Below are positions 34,252 to 44,688 of a stretch of 64,000 nucleotides of DNA, piece by piece. Within the stretch, counting starts at the first letter, position 1; the number at the start of each line of letters is the position of its first letter. The position numbers were made by a program, and so were the translations under genes. Location of the stretch: NCBI RefSeq assembly GCF_040869045.1, contig NC_090322.1:171444672-171508671 (forward strand), read 5' to 3'. The notes under the pieces were generated by a model that had not been told where the DNA came from, did not search any database, and saw only the letters and a program-made list of their open reading frames with translations. This stretch comes from Eurosta solidaginis. Its lineage: Eukaryota; Arthropoda; Insecta; Diptera; Tephritidae.

Positions 34252-34490
34252 TAGATCAGTTTTAAAGGTTCAAATATCGCGTCGGAGCTGGTACGTCACA
34301 TCCTATTTTATATGTAGAGATAACTAAATCTGCAAAAAAAAAATTTAAAATAGATGTGCAAAGAATTCGTTTGTAGATCAGCTTTAAATGTTCAAATATC
34401 GCGTCGGAGCTGGTACGTCACATCCTATTTTATATGTAGAGATAACTAAATCTACAAAAAAAAATTTAAAATAGATGTGCAAAGAATTCG
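34252..34490. repeat. Direct tandem duplication, two 120-bp units
   Basis: Units 34252-34373 and 34374-34490 share AATATCGCGTCGGAGCTGGT through AATAGATGTGCAAAGAATTC with only a few differences. High identity means a recent duplication. Confidence 0.9.
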
Positions 34491-34930
34491 CAATGGTTTT
34501 TTCTTCCGACTACTAGAGAATACTTGCGACTATAGCATATGTAAAATTTAGCCCGGATGTCCGCGGATGTATGTAAATTTTTTGTCCCTAAATTTAAAAA
34601 TATAGAGAAAAAACACCGTTTCTTCTTAATAACGGAATGCTAAATATATTGAAAATACTCTAATTGCGAAAGAATTACTATTAAAAAATTGTACTTGCCT
34701 TCGAGCTTAGAATCCATCAAAAAAATTATATAAAAGTGTTCACTTAAAAGAAATATGAAGCTTAATATTCAACAAGAATTTTGCAAATTAATCAATGAAT
34801 TTTACGGCCACTCCTGCTTTCTTACTTCAATTACTCAATATATATGAGCAAAAATATCAAAAAAAAAGCAAAAATCCCGTTACTTTGTTTGTTTTCTTTC
34901 ATTTCTCATTACACTTTTCTTGAACTTTTA
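34491..34930 (-). other. Probable 3' non-coding end of the CR1-like LINE
   Basis: AT-rich sequence downstream of the ORF2 stop. The exact 3' end of the element could not be placed. Confidence 0.35.
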
Positions 34931-34950
34931 AGAACTTTGTTTTTGTCCAG

Positions 34951-37783
34951 CTAGTTTGTTCTACACGAAACACTGTGCGATGGAAGCAGATTGCTCCTAA
35001 GGTTGTAGACTTCAGAAGGATAACTTTCTAAGTACCCCGATCTAATAAAGAAAGTTTTTGGGACTTTAAATAAATATAGATGACGAAATGGTAGTATATC
35101 TAGTCTCCTAAAAGATATCATAGCGTGAGACCTGTAGTTTGCGCCACATATGCGTCTTATAATTCCCTTTTGGAGTGTAACAATGGGTGACAACTTACTA
35201 GCCAAGGCGCCACCCCAGCAGGTAATCCCATATTGAAGTTTCGATTGGACTAGACCATAGTAAACAGCTTTTAGAGTGGGCATAGTGCAACAATTTTAAG
35301 ACGATAGAAGTGACGGGTAGTGTACAGAAAGTAATGTTTTAGTTTCTGAATGTGTGCAGACCAATTTAAATGACTATCGATTATAATACCTAGGTATTTG
35401 AGATTTTCAACAACATCAATCCTGAAGCAGTTACCGCTGCATTTAACGTTGGTTGCGAATGAACTTTTTGTGGCATTCAAAGTGTACGCCATATGATGCA
35501 TGTTAAAACGTGCGCATTCTGCTGAATGAAAAAAAAGATCACAAGCCTGCTTGTGTAAAGCAAACCAAGTCCTCAGCATATGTACATCGTGGCTAATATC
35601 ACATATTAGTTCGAAGTAGCTCGTTGTAATATACGCAATGGCAACATCATCTGCAAAGGCAGTCGTTTTGCCCTTCAGTGGAATTGAAAAAATTGAATTA
35701 ATATAAATCAGGAACAGTACCGGGCCAAGGACAGAGCCTTGGGGTACGCCCAGATTAACGTCCTGCAGGCTACTGTAGTAACTACCCACTTTAACTTTTT
35801 GTATTCTATTAGAAAGATAAGATGTAAACCATTTGTACATAAAGCCACGAAAACCTGCACGATGTATTTTGTCCAGAAATATATTCCTGTCTACCATATC
35901 AAAAGCTTTTGTGATGTCAACAAATATACCAGCACAGTTACTTTTACTATATTGAGCTTTGTACACCTTTGAGCAGAAATCTAGCAGAGCGTCCTCTGTT
36001 GAGAGTCTGGATCGAAATCCGAACTGCATGGGGCTGAAAAAGTTCGATTTATCTAGAAAGTTCACTACTCTATTTTTAAACGCCTTTTCAAATACTTTGG
36101 AAATCGTTGGGAGTAGAGATATGGGCCTGTAGTTACGTGCGTCCCTTTTATCCCCTTTTTTGAAGATCGGGATTATAATGGCACATTTAAGATCATCAGG
36201 AAAAACACCCTGAGTTATACTTTTATTGAATAAATGTTTCAGTATATCTACTATTTTAAGCGATATTTTTTTTAATAAACTATTTGAAATACCGTCATCG
36301 CCGCAAGAGCTAGAGTTGGTTAACGTTTTTATAATTTTAGCGATTTCGGGGTTAAAAAAGAAACTATTAGTTGCAAATTGGCATGAGGGTAGATTGGCTG
36401 CAAACTGCCAATCACAAAGGGTTGCACTTGAATTACCAATCGAGGTAAAGTATGTATTAAATTTGTTAGCAACTTCTTCTGGGTCTGTAGTCAGCTGACT
36501 TTCAGCACGTAAGGTAACTGGCTCGTGGCTCCCTACACTGTCGAGGTTTAGGAAACTGTGGATGACGTCCCATTCTTTTCTGGTATTGTCCAAAGCTGAG
36601 TTAAACTTGTTTTTAAAAAGGTATCGCGCGTAGTGCGTATTGCTTTATTGGACTGATTGCTAATTTTATTGTAGCGAGTGCGAAGCTTCCTACAATTAGG
36701 ATGCTTAGCACATTTTTTGCCTAACTTATTTTTGAACTTTATTTTCCTTAATAGATCTCGGGTAATCCAAGGTTTGAGTAGTAGAACTTGTTCACGCTGA
36801 ATCACATTAAGAGTGCAGTTATTGACATGCACTTTTAAAGTGTTTAAAAATATACCATTAGCTGCCGATACGTTACTTTCCGCGTACACGTCTGACCAAT
36901 TTTCGAGAAGAAGCTTCTTATTCAGCATCGTAAAGTTTACCTTAGAAATCGATTTACGAGCGCGGTTGATACTTGGTTTGCCTGACGTAATACCAGTTAG
37001 CTGTATACCAGTCATCGTGTGATCGGTTACTTGCAAGTCCATATTAAGACTTCTATTAGGAAGCGAGTTGAAACGACAAAACGCGTGGTCAATGCAAGTG
37101 CCTGAACTTGTTCGTGTTGGTTCATTTATGTAGGATTCCAAACAATTTACCGCCATTAAAGCCAAATATTCGTTAGTAATACTGGAACGATGCAAAATAT
37201 CCAAATTGATGTCAACAAGAATAAAAAAATTTACCGATTTCGCATTTACCACTAAAGAGGAATATTTTTCAAGGAATAACGAGATAGGTATAGACTGAAA
37301 TCGGTATACCCCCAAGCAAACAAATAGTTCGCATTTGATATTAATGGAAAGCTGTAACGTATCTGCACTTTGTAAGCTGTCATTAGTATTTGTATAAAAG
37401 TTATAATTGGGGATTTTATAATCCCCTACTTCATACGAAAAAATCTATATTTCAGACGAAAATATAATATCTGGTTTTATACCTAACGCTTCTATATTAC
37501 CAACGAATACATTGAAATTTTGTCTAAGACTACGTATATTTTGATGAATAACTAATAATTTGTTAGAATCAGCTGAGGCCGAGTTATTCAAAACATTATT
37601 GCTAGCGACGATCATTAAGCCCCCATTACTGATACTTAGCATAGACTTGACTTGGCGTAAACTTGGCAACTTAGCCACGATTATACTCCACTTGGCGTCA
37701 TAATCAGCGTTGAAATTTATTTTTAAATAAATGTCAATTTGTATGACAAATGTCAAAATGAAATGGAAACAAACAAATGGCAT
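34951..37783 (-). pseudogene. CR1-like LINE ORF2: endonuclease and reverse transcriptase, nearly intact
   Basis: About 940 codons on the minus strand. The endonuclease starts at LLVIHQNIRSLRQNFN, with VDINLDIL and TDHTMTG as later catalytic motifs. A stop replaces the Trp of the conserved SE-x-W motif (SEI*IF at 37447). A frameshift at about 36590 separates it from the RT, which has NYRPISLLPTISKVFEKAF, FVDITKAFDMVD (motif A), GVPQGSVLGPVLFLIYIN (motif B) and FADDVA (motif C). A second frameshift lies at about 35280 before LKAVYYGLVQSKLQYGITCW. There is no RNase H. The enzyme would nick target DNA and copy element RNA. Only three lesions are seen, so it died recently. Confidence 0.9.
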
Positions 37784-37953
37784 CTCAAAATGTAAACGTC
37801 ACTTAGAACTTACATAGAAAATCAAAATTCAACAGACTTCTAAGTCAAGTTAAGTTTTGAGTAATCAGTAACATGCAATGTTAATTTAACAGAACTGTAA
37901 GTGACAGTTCGCAAGCCAAGTCAGGCCTATGCTAAGTATCAGTAATGGAGCCT

Positions 37954-39115
37954 TTAGGCAGAACATCTGAGAACATCTTTAAAAGTAAATATAAAAATTA
38001 AGAGAAGAGCTAAAGTTAGTTGGTTAACTATTAAATGCAAATCATCAAATGTTCTTATACTGATAACCTTCTCATTATCGGCTTTTTTCATTAGGAAGCT
38101 AGATTTTCCTAACCATAAATATTTATATCGTTTTTCTTGTTTTAATTTATATGCCGCAGTAAACAAAGCTCAAGTAGATCATGAGAGAGCATCGTTTATG
38201 TATATTTTATTATTGTTGGAGTCATCAAATAGCTTTGCTGACAGCGAGCGCGCTTTTGCTTTTCTTGCGGTCATCACTCTCTTCTTGATTGCATTAGATG
38301 AGAAATGCACGCAAACTACGTCACGGGCACACGAAGAGTAATTTTTACGTTTAATGGTTTTTACCACGCATTTGTCGATATCTGAGTCGCGATTGTGACT
38401 CCTAATGTGTCCACAATAATTTTTTGTACACAAGCTTTAGCATTGCTGCTGTACTGTTGTGGGATGCCAGTAATTTCAATTGAATTCCCATAATCTCCAT
38501 GCTCTCTCCAAATGAGTTTGCTCTTCAATACTGTCACCTTTTTCTTAAGTGCTTCATTCTCCTCTTTCAGCACGCCGAGTGCATTAAGAACATTGATGTT
38601 GACTTCTCTTAGCGCAATTATCTCTTCATATAACAACTGAAGAGAGACTGCTTTGCTACTGCTGTCGGAGTTATCGTTAGGTTGTTGACCCGTGTATTTG
38701 TCTATCTGCTATTTTTGATTACATATTTATGTTCGTATTAGACGCAATGTTTTCTTTAGCCATTGCCTTGCCCATTTGCATTACCTGAAGTTGCTTTTGC
38801 GGACAGTTGTTGTTGTTTTTTGGCTTGATCCAAACTTGTAGATGCCAAATTTTTTTCCAGCATCGAATCAGCTTTGGAGGTATTTGCAAACCCATAGGCA
38901 GTCGCTGGTGGTGGCAGAGGCTGAATGTGCAACGATTTACGACGAGCGACACCACATACATCACATCTAAACTTGGTGTTGTTGCTTCTCATAAAATTGA
39001 CATCGGATTTATTTAAATTGACGCACACACAATGAAAAATATATTTGCAGTCGGCACAGGTGACTTTACCACCGTCCGCGCGGTCTACTTTTTGATTGCA
39101 GATTTTACAATTCAT
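37954..39115 (-). pseudogene. CR1-like LINE ORF1 with PHD-type zinc finger
   Basis: ATG at 39115. Residues 1-50 form a PHD-like Cys/His finger (CKICNQKVD, CADCKYIFHCVCVNL, FRCDVC). After a frameshift come a short coiled coil (LKEENEALKKKVTVLKSKL), IEITGIPQ and CARDVVCVHFSSNAIKKRVM, ARSLSAKLF, KIYINDALS and YKYLWLG, which are the RRM-like and C-terminal blocks of CR1-type ORF1. It would package element RNA. Two or more frameshifts break the reading frame. It lies 170 bp upstream of ORF2 on the same strand, so both belong to one element. Confidence 0.8.
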
Positions 39116-39119
39116 TGTT

Positions 39120-39480
39120 TGAAGTGAAAACTTAGCGTAAATTTTAATAAAACTTGATTATAATAATAATGTAAAAAGCGATATCAAATGCGCGTACCCC
39201 ACACACACTGAAAACACGTCTACTCTTGATGACAGTCAAAATATACATGAGATATCTTATTGAAATTTGGTATATGTATGTGTCGACTGATATTGAGACT
39301 CTTGATATAAATTTGAAAAAACACATTTTTGAAAATGAGCGTGACACCGCCCACTTGTGATAAAATCAATTTTAAAAATATTATTAATCATAAATCAAAA
39401 CCAGTTAAACCTATCGTAATAAAATTCGGCAGATATATGCGTCCAAATTTGATCCACCCGTGAACCAGTCCTCGCAATCA
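39120..39480. other. 5' flank of LINE with Helentron-like family A scrap
   Basis: AATGAGCGTGACACCGCCCA at 39336-39355 and nearby AAATTTGGTATATG resemble the family A body (GGGCGTGGCACCGCCCAC). The rest is unassigned. Confidence 0.45.
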
Positions 39481-39483
39481 GCG

Positions 39484-39750
39484 TCAGTATATGGATTCGT
39501 TGTTCCTCAAAAATTTTTTTTTGTGACTATTGGCTTCCAATATATCATTTTGGGAGATATTTAATACCCCTCTTTTGCCATAGAGTGGAGTGCAGGTGAA
39601 GAGAGCTCTTGTTACATTGTTGAAGGTAGCATCTAGATGAGAATTACACCTGAGAATTCTGTCGAGTGTGCCCCCAAGGTATTTTGCTTCTATGGAAAAT
39701 CGGATTTTGCGGACGCCAAGGGATAATTCTGTCATAAGTTTTCTGCTCTG
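39484..39750 (-). pseudogene. R1-like LINE ORF2 fragment
   Basis: The minus frame RKIRFSIEAKYLGGTLDRIL with NSHLDATFNNVTRALFTCTP is the segment just after the RT catalytic motifs in R1-type ORF2. It is short, isolated and 5'-truncated. Confidence 0.65.
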
Positions 39751-40289
39751 GTTACAAGAAACAAATACAATATAAGATTTATATCCTGGATCGCATCCAG
39801 TCCTGGTGACTTGAAAGGGCTGAAAATAGACAAAAGTATAAACCGAATGTTCGAGTATTCGGATAGCTATGCAAAAAATCCGGATATCCGGCTACATAAA
39901 CGGAACTGAGATCCCAGTTTCCACGGCCATGGATTTAATCCTAAATGATAATGAGAGTGATACAAAGGAGGAATGGCGCTAGATTTTCTAAGAACAATTA
40001 AACCAAAAACTCAGTGCCAGAAATTGGTGGCAAGATCGTGAACAAATATTTTCCAATCTTTGAAAACTCGGATATGTGGCCATTTCAAGTGCTTCTGAAA
40101 TGATATTTCCCTGTGCCGGAAATTGAGTAGTTGAAAACTGATACCGGCACTTGTTTTTTATACCAGCATAAGAATATTTCAATGCCAAATAATATATTTC
40201 TCAATACGAGCCTTTTTTTGTATTCACTGTTATTTGGAATGATAAATATTGCCAGGATTTAAGTACTGTTATTACTGTTAAATCAAGGG
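39751..40289. other. Spacer without recognised gene
   Basis: No clear ORF or repeat. GGATATCCGG-like words recur around 39870 and 42060-42180. Confidence 0.3.
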
Positions 40290-40681
40290 GGAGGTATAAG
40301 ATACCACGTCTCTCAACTCCAGTGCTGGCAAAGACAGTGCTTAAGTTAAGTGAGTCCGCCAACTATCTAGGGCTCACGCTTGATAAGAAATTGAACTGGA
40401 CACAAACCAACACGGAACGTGACCGTAAGGTCACAGTTGCCCTCTACACATGTAAAGGGGCAACTGGACGGAAATGGGGTATGTCCCCTATGATAGTACA
40501 TTGGATATACACGGCCATAGTTAGGCCAATTTTGCTATACGGGGTGGCGGTATGGTGGCCCGCCCTGAATAAATCGTCGACGTTTCTTGCTCTTCAAAAG
40601 GTGCAAAGATCTGCACTACTATGCATAAGCGGAGCCACCCGCACAACGCCAACGGTGGCTATGAATGTAATACTGAACTTA

Positions 40682-40814
40682 TCTTGTTTTGTTGATTTTT
40701 CGACAGGGTGGATAAATGATGTATATTGGAACGATTTTCCGTCATCCCTTGTCAAATTTGGTTTTGAGACAAACCGGTTTCGGCGTTGTGCCATCATCAG
40801 TGTCGATCTTCGTT
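40682..40814 (-). mobile_element. 133-bp insert with hammerhead-like core (Penelope-like or retrozyme-like)
   Basis: It interrupts the R1-like ORF between near-identical 9-bp repeats CTGAACTTA (40673-40681) and CTGAACCTA (40815-40823). The LINE protein resumes in register of meaning on the other side, so the insert is extra. On the minus strand it starts with the hammerhead-like motif and ends CACCCTGTCGAAAAATCAAC. Parts of it recur at 33895-33925 and 49018-49050. It has no ORF of its own. Hammerhead motifs are known in Penelope-like elements and in retrozymes. Confidence 0.55.
40768..40804 (-). ncRNA. Hammerhead ribozyme-like core
   Basis: Minus strand 5' to 3': GACA, CTGATGA, a small hairpin (GGC-ACAAC-GCC after one extra T), GAA, ACCGGT, T, TGTC. 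The conserved CUGAUGA and GAA boxes are complete. GACA pairs with TGTC as stem I, and A15.1 and U16.1 are in place with U at the cleavage position. ACCGGT is self-complementary, so stem III could form only between two copies, as described for dimeric hammerheads of Penelope-like elements. The extra T next to stem II departs from the consensus. Confidence 0.5.
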
Positions 40815-41990
40815 CTGAACCTACTACCCATAGATATAGTAAGCATTAAATATGCAGTATGTGCAGCTATTAGGATGAGGAAACTGACCACATGGTCTCA
40901 CTGCAAACATACTGAAATTCTCGACAGATTCTGCATATCAGAATGGACAGATTTCTGCAAACCACATACCAAATTTAACAATGGATACGAGATATTAATC
41001 CCTGAGAGGGAACAGTGGGTGAATGACCCTGATTGGTTCACTAACAGCATTATACACAGATGGATCTAAACTGGATAACAGGGTCGAGGGGGTGTCTATT
41101 CACAACGATTGGAGACACAAAGATCGTTTCGCCTTCCGGATCACTGTAGCGTTTTTCAGGCCGAGCTTGCGGCCATACAAAACGCTGTGGACTGCCTTAG
41201 GGAGAAGGCAGTCTCCAGAAGCACATTTATATTTTCCCAGACAGTCAAGCAGCACTGAATGCCCTTGACTCTGTCACAGCTAATTCTGAAACTGTAGTAG
41301 GCTGTCGCAGATCACTTAACGTGATGGCTGAACAGTTTACTCTGCATCTGGTATGGGTTCCGGGACATAAGGGCATACCAGGTAATGAGATGGCGGATAA
41401 GCTTGCAAGAAAGGGTGCCTCGCTTCCACTTTCGCCATCCTGGAAGGAGTTGGGCATGCCGCTCTCCACCTGTAAGCTCAAGATAAAGGAGGCTCTACTG
41501 ATGGAAACGGGAGCGAGGTGGGAGCATCATGATAGTTGCCACACGGCAAAACTCACATGGCCGGAATGGAATGAGAAGAGATTGCGAGAGCTTCTCACCT
41601 TACGCAAGAGGGATCTTTCCTTAGTTTTAGGTCTTCTCACGGGTCATGTTTGTATTGGACTGCATGCGCAAAGGATTGGCGCTCATTCTATGATTATTGT
41701 CAAAGCTGCACAACGAAGAAGACCCTGAAACTGTTAGGCATCTATTCTGTGAATGTCCAGCGCTCGGTAGAAGAAGGTAACATTTTATGGGCAAGATGTT
41801 TCTCGTAGATCTGACTCATATAGCTGAGGTCAATACACGACGCTTACTTAGCTTCATAAACTCAACGAAGTGATTTGATTAGGAGAGTAGGAACAAATCC
41901 GTGTGGTTTCACAATGGGCCTATAAAGGCCTAAGTGTGCCGCTCAAATGTGAACGGCAGCCACTTGAACCTAACCTAATCTAACCTAACT

Positions 41991-42620
41991 GCTAAATCAA
42001 AGAACATGGTACATCAGTTTGTTGCTTTCACTGAATATCCGAAAATACGGTTATAACCCGAATCTTCATAAGTCCAAATATACGGATAATTTCACAAATG
42101 AATATTAACCAGGTATGCATGCTTCCCGTATTTTATCCGTGTCAGCGGATAATCCGGATGGATATACAGATATTCGAATATGCGGCTACTTACAGCACTG
42201 GCTGCATGATTTGTTTATACAGCGAGATAGTCCAATCTATGCCGATATTTTGTTATAATTCCTTCAATGTTACACCCAAGTATGGTTACCCATACGCCGC
42301 GGTACAGATGTACTTTGGTATTTTGATTACTTTGGCAGTGGTGCGGTATTGACTGTAGATAAACGTATATGTATGTATGTATATGCAAATGCAAGTTGTA
42401 TTATTATCGCTTGTACTTTACTGGTTATAACATTCATATTATAGAAGCAACGATGACACCAGGAATAATAAAATGATTGTACATAAGATGCAGAAAGAAA
42501 AAATAGCGCAACACTCCTTTGTGACACATAAGCATAGCTTTGCAACAAAACAGGTTGGCTTAAGTTTTTTTATGTTGTTGTTTTTTTTTACTTTTGCCTA
42601 GTTAAGGTTGATTTTTACTT
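41991..42620. other. Spacer without recognised gene
   Basis: No repeat or coding motif recognised. Confidence 0.35.
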
Positions 42621-42621
42621 C

Positions 42622-43768
42622 CTTTATATTAGGTCGGTTGAATGTTTGTCCGCTTTTCACACGAATCTTGCAATCGATTTTTAAGTAACTTCTCATTGAG
42701 CTACAAACGTGAAACTTTACACATAGGTTAGAACACCGCGACAATGCAACAAAAGCAAAAAAAAAAAAATCCGTTAGGTGGCGCACGGATCGAAATAATT
42801 AGATAAGAATTTGAAAATTTTCAAACCAGCTTTTAAGTAACTTCTCGATGAGCTAGATACTTGAAATTTCAAACTTAATTCAGAGGTCGATGACAGCCGA
42901 TGGCACGATACAAAGAGATTCGCTAGGGGGCGCACGGGATGAGACATTTAGAAAAATTGTACGAAACGGAGGGAATTTTGGGATTCGGTTTTATTTTTAT
43001 GTAAGTTCTCATTGAGCTACAACTGTAAAACTTCATGGATAGGATAAGGCGTCGAGATAATTTAAGAAAAGGAGAAAAAATTCCGTTAGGTGGCGCACGG
43101 ATCGAAAAAACTAGATAATAATTTGGAAATTTGAAATTGGATTTTAAGTAACTTCTCGATGAGCTAGAAGCTAAAGATTTAGAGCTTAATTCAGAGGTCG
43201 ATGACAGCCGATGACATAATACAAAAAGTTTCGCTAGGGGGCGCAGGGACTGAGATATTTAGAAAAATCAAACGGAACGGAGGGAATTTTGGGATTGATT
43301 TTTATGTAGGTTCTCATGGAGCTACAAGCGTAAAACTTAACAGATAGGTTAAGACACCGAGAAAATGTAAAGAAAGGAGAAAATAAAAATAAAATATAAA
43401 AATTTTATGCGCTTCCTTTATATAAATGGACAAAAATCACCGAAAAATGTTTCCTTATATAAAGAAATATTCTTCCTAAACTTTGATTTTAAAATTTTGA
43501 TATAGAAATTGCAAAGATATTTATCAGAGGTAAAAATATAAGGGTGGAGCGCACATCACTTGGATTGGAAAGTTGGTAGGAAAGGATGTATTATTAGTCA
43601 ATCAATTGCGCTCCACTTTTATATTTTTACTTCTCATAAATATTTTTGCAATTTCTATGTCAAAGTTTAAAAATGAAAGTTTAGCAAGAATATATGTATC
43701 TTTATATAAGGAGATATTTTTCGCTGATTTTTGTCTATTTATATAAAGGAAGTGCTTAAACTTTTATA
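42622..43768 (+). mobile_element. Large foldback element, copy 2 (left arm plus centre)
   Basis: Outer end TATATTAGGTCGGTTGAATG with TTTGTCCGCTTTTCAC is the reverse complement of the copy 1 right end. The arm has alternating CCGTTAGGTGGCGCACGGAT and TTCGCTAGGGGGCGCA boxes. The centre (43395-43768) is a palindrome whose arms read GCGCTTCCTTTATATAAATG and the reverse complement at 43735-43755. It keeps the empty site of the LTR at 2612. Confidence 0.75.
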
Positions 43769-44400
43769 ATTTTATTTTTATTTGTTTTCAAGTTTTTAGA
43801 TGACTTTGCCGTTTTTTTGGAACTGATTTCTTTGTTTTAGTTGGCAATGAGAGCGTAATTAATGTTTTAGTAACACAAATTGATATGCACAATTGTTGAT
43901 ATTATTAATGTTGCTTTTTATTGAGCTGTCTCATATTTGTTGCACTAAAATAAAATTAAAAAAGTTCGCCAATGCCAAACTCGCTGCCAAATTAGAATCA
44001 CACAAGTTGATGTGTTGGTCATAACTTGATTAATATCTTAAGTAATTTATTACCAAAATTAGCTAAATCCATTAAAAAATAATTATAAAATAGATTCGCA
44101 AATTATTTTTTAACTACCAACACTGTTACGAAAACTAAGTTCTGAAATATTCAAGTATTTGAAAATAATTTGGATATAAATTATATATGTTTCGGAAGGA
44201 AATACATCATTAGAGATATTAATGAAGAAATAAGTAATTAATTCATTTGTATTAAGTTGAAATTGGGAAAGGTTGAAGGCATTAGGTAATAGGTTTTAAT
44301 ACACTGGCTATATTTGGTGAGCATTAACAATAGTAGGCAAGGAGAAAAAAGAAAGACAAAGCTGTGTTAAATAACAACAAATACCAATCACTCCGAATGT
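43769..44400. other. AT-rich spacer
   Basis: No gene or repeat recognised. Confidence 0.35.
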
Positions 44401-44401
44401 A

Positions 44402-44572
44402 CTTCTGCCAATAAAAGCTTCTCAGAGCAAATTTATCTGCCTTGCAAATGCCGGTCGCAGTCGGTGTGAAACATGTATATAGGTCCCGTCCCTCCAAATT
44501 GTAGGAAAAATTAAATAGGAGCACGATGCAAACAGGAAGAGAAGTCCGGCCTAAAATCTATACGGAGTGCCA
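44402..44572 (+). mobile_element. SINE, 3' half
   Basis: TTCTGCCAATAAAAGCTTC to GTCCGGCCTAAAATCTATAC follows the SINE body and tail with more divergence than other copies. Confidence 0.7.
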
Positions 44573-44688
44573 TGTCAATACCTCAATATTAAATCTAGCT
44601 CGTTGCGGAAAATTCGACCAAGGTAAAAAAATTTTATCAACTCTAAAGGCTGTAGCGATATTGCAAAAAAAAAAAAAAAAAAAAAAAA

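Larger units (their letters stand above)
40290..41990 (+). pseudogene. R1-like LINE ORF2 3' half with RNase H, interrupted by a 133-bp insert
   Basis: The 5'-truncated copy begins in the post-RT region (SANYLGLTLDKKLNWTQ, IVRPILLYGVAVWWPALNK, CISGATRTTPTVAMNVIL). After the insert at 40682-40814 it continues LLPIDIVSIKYAVCAAIRM, then the RNase H start (ALYTDGSKLDNRV) and FTLHLVWVPGHKGIPGNEMA with the last catalytic Asp. A Cys-rich tail with stops follows. The 3' end is AACCTAACCTAATCTAACC. Several frameshifts are present. Confidence 0.85.

Noticed and set aside
44665..44688. A24 run as retrotransposon poly(A) tail
   Set aside because: On the minus strand it is the T run that follows the Helentron-like CTTACTTG end, as in other copies.
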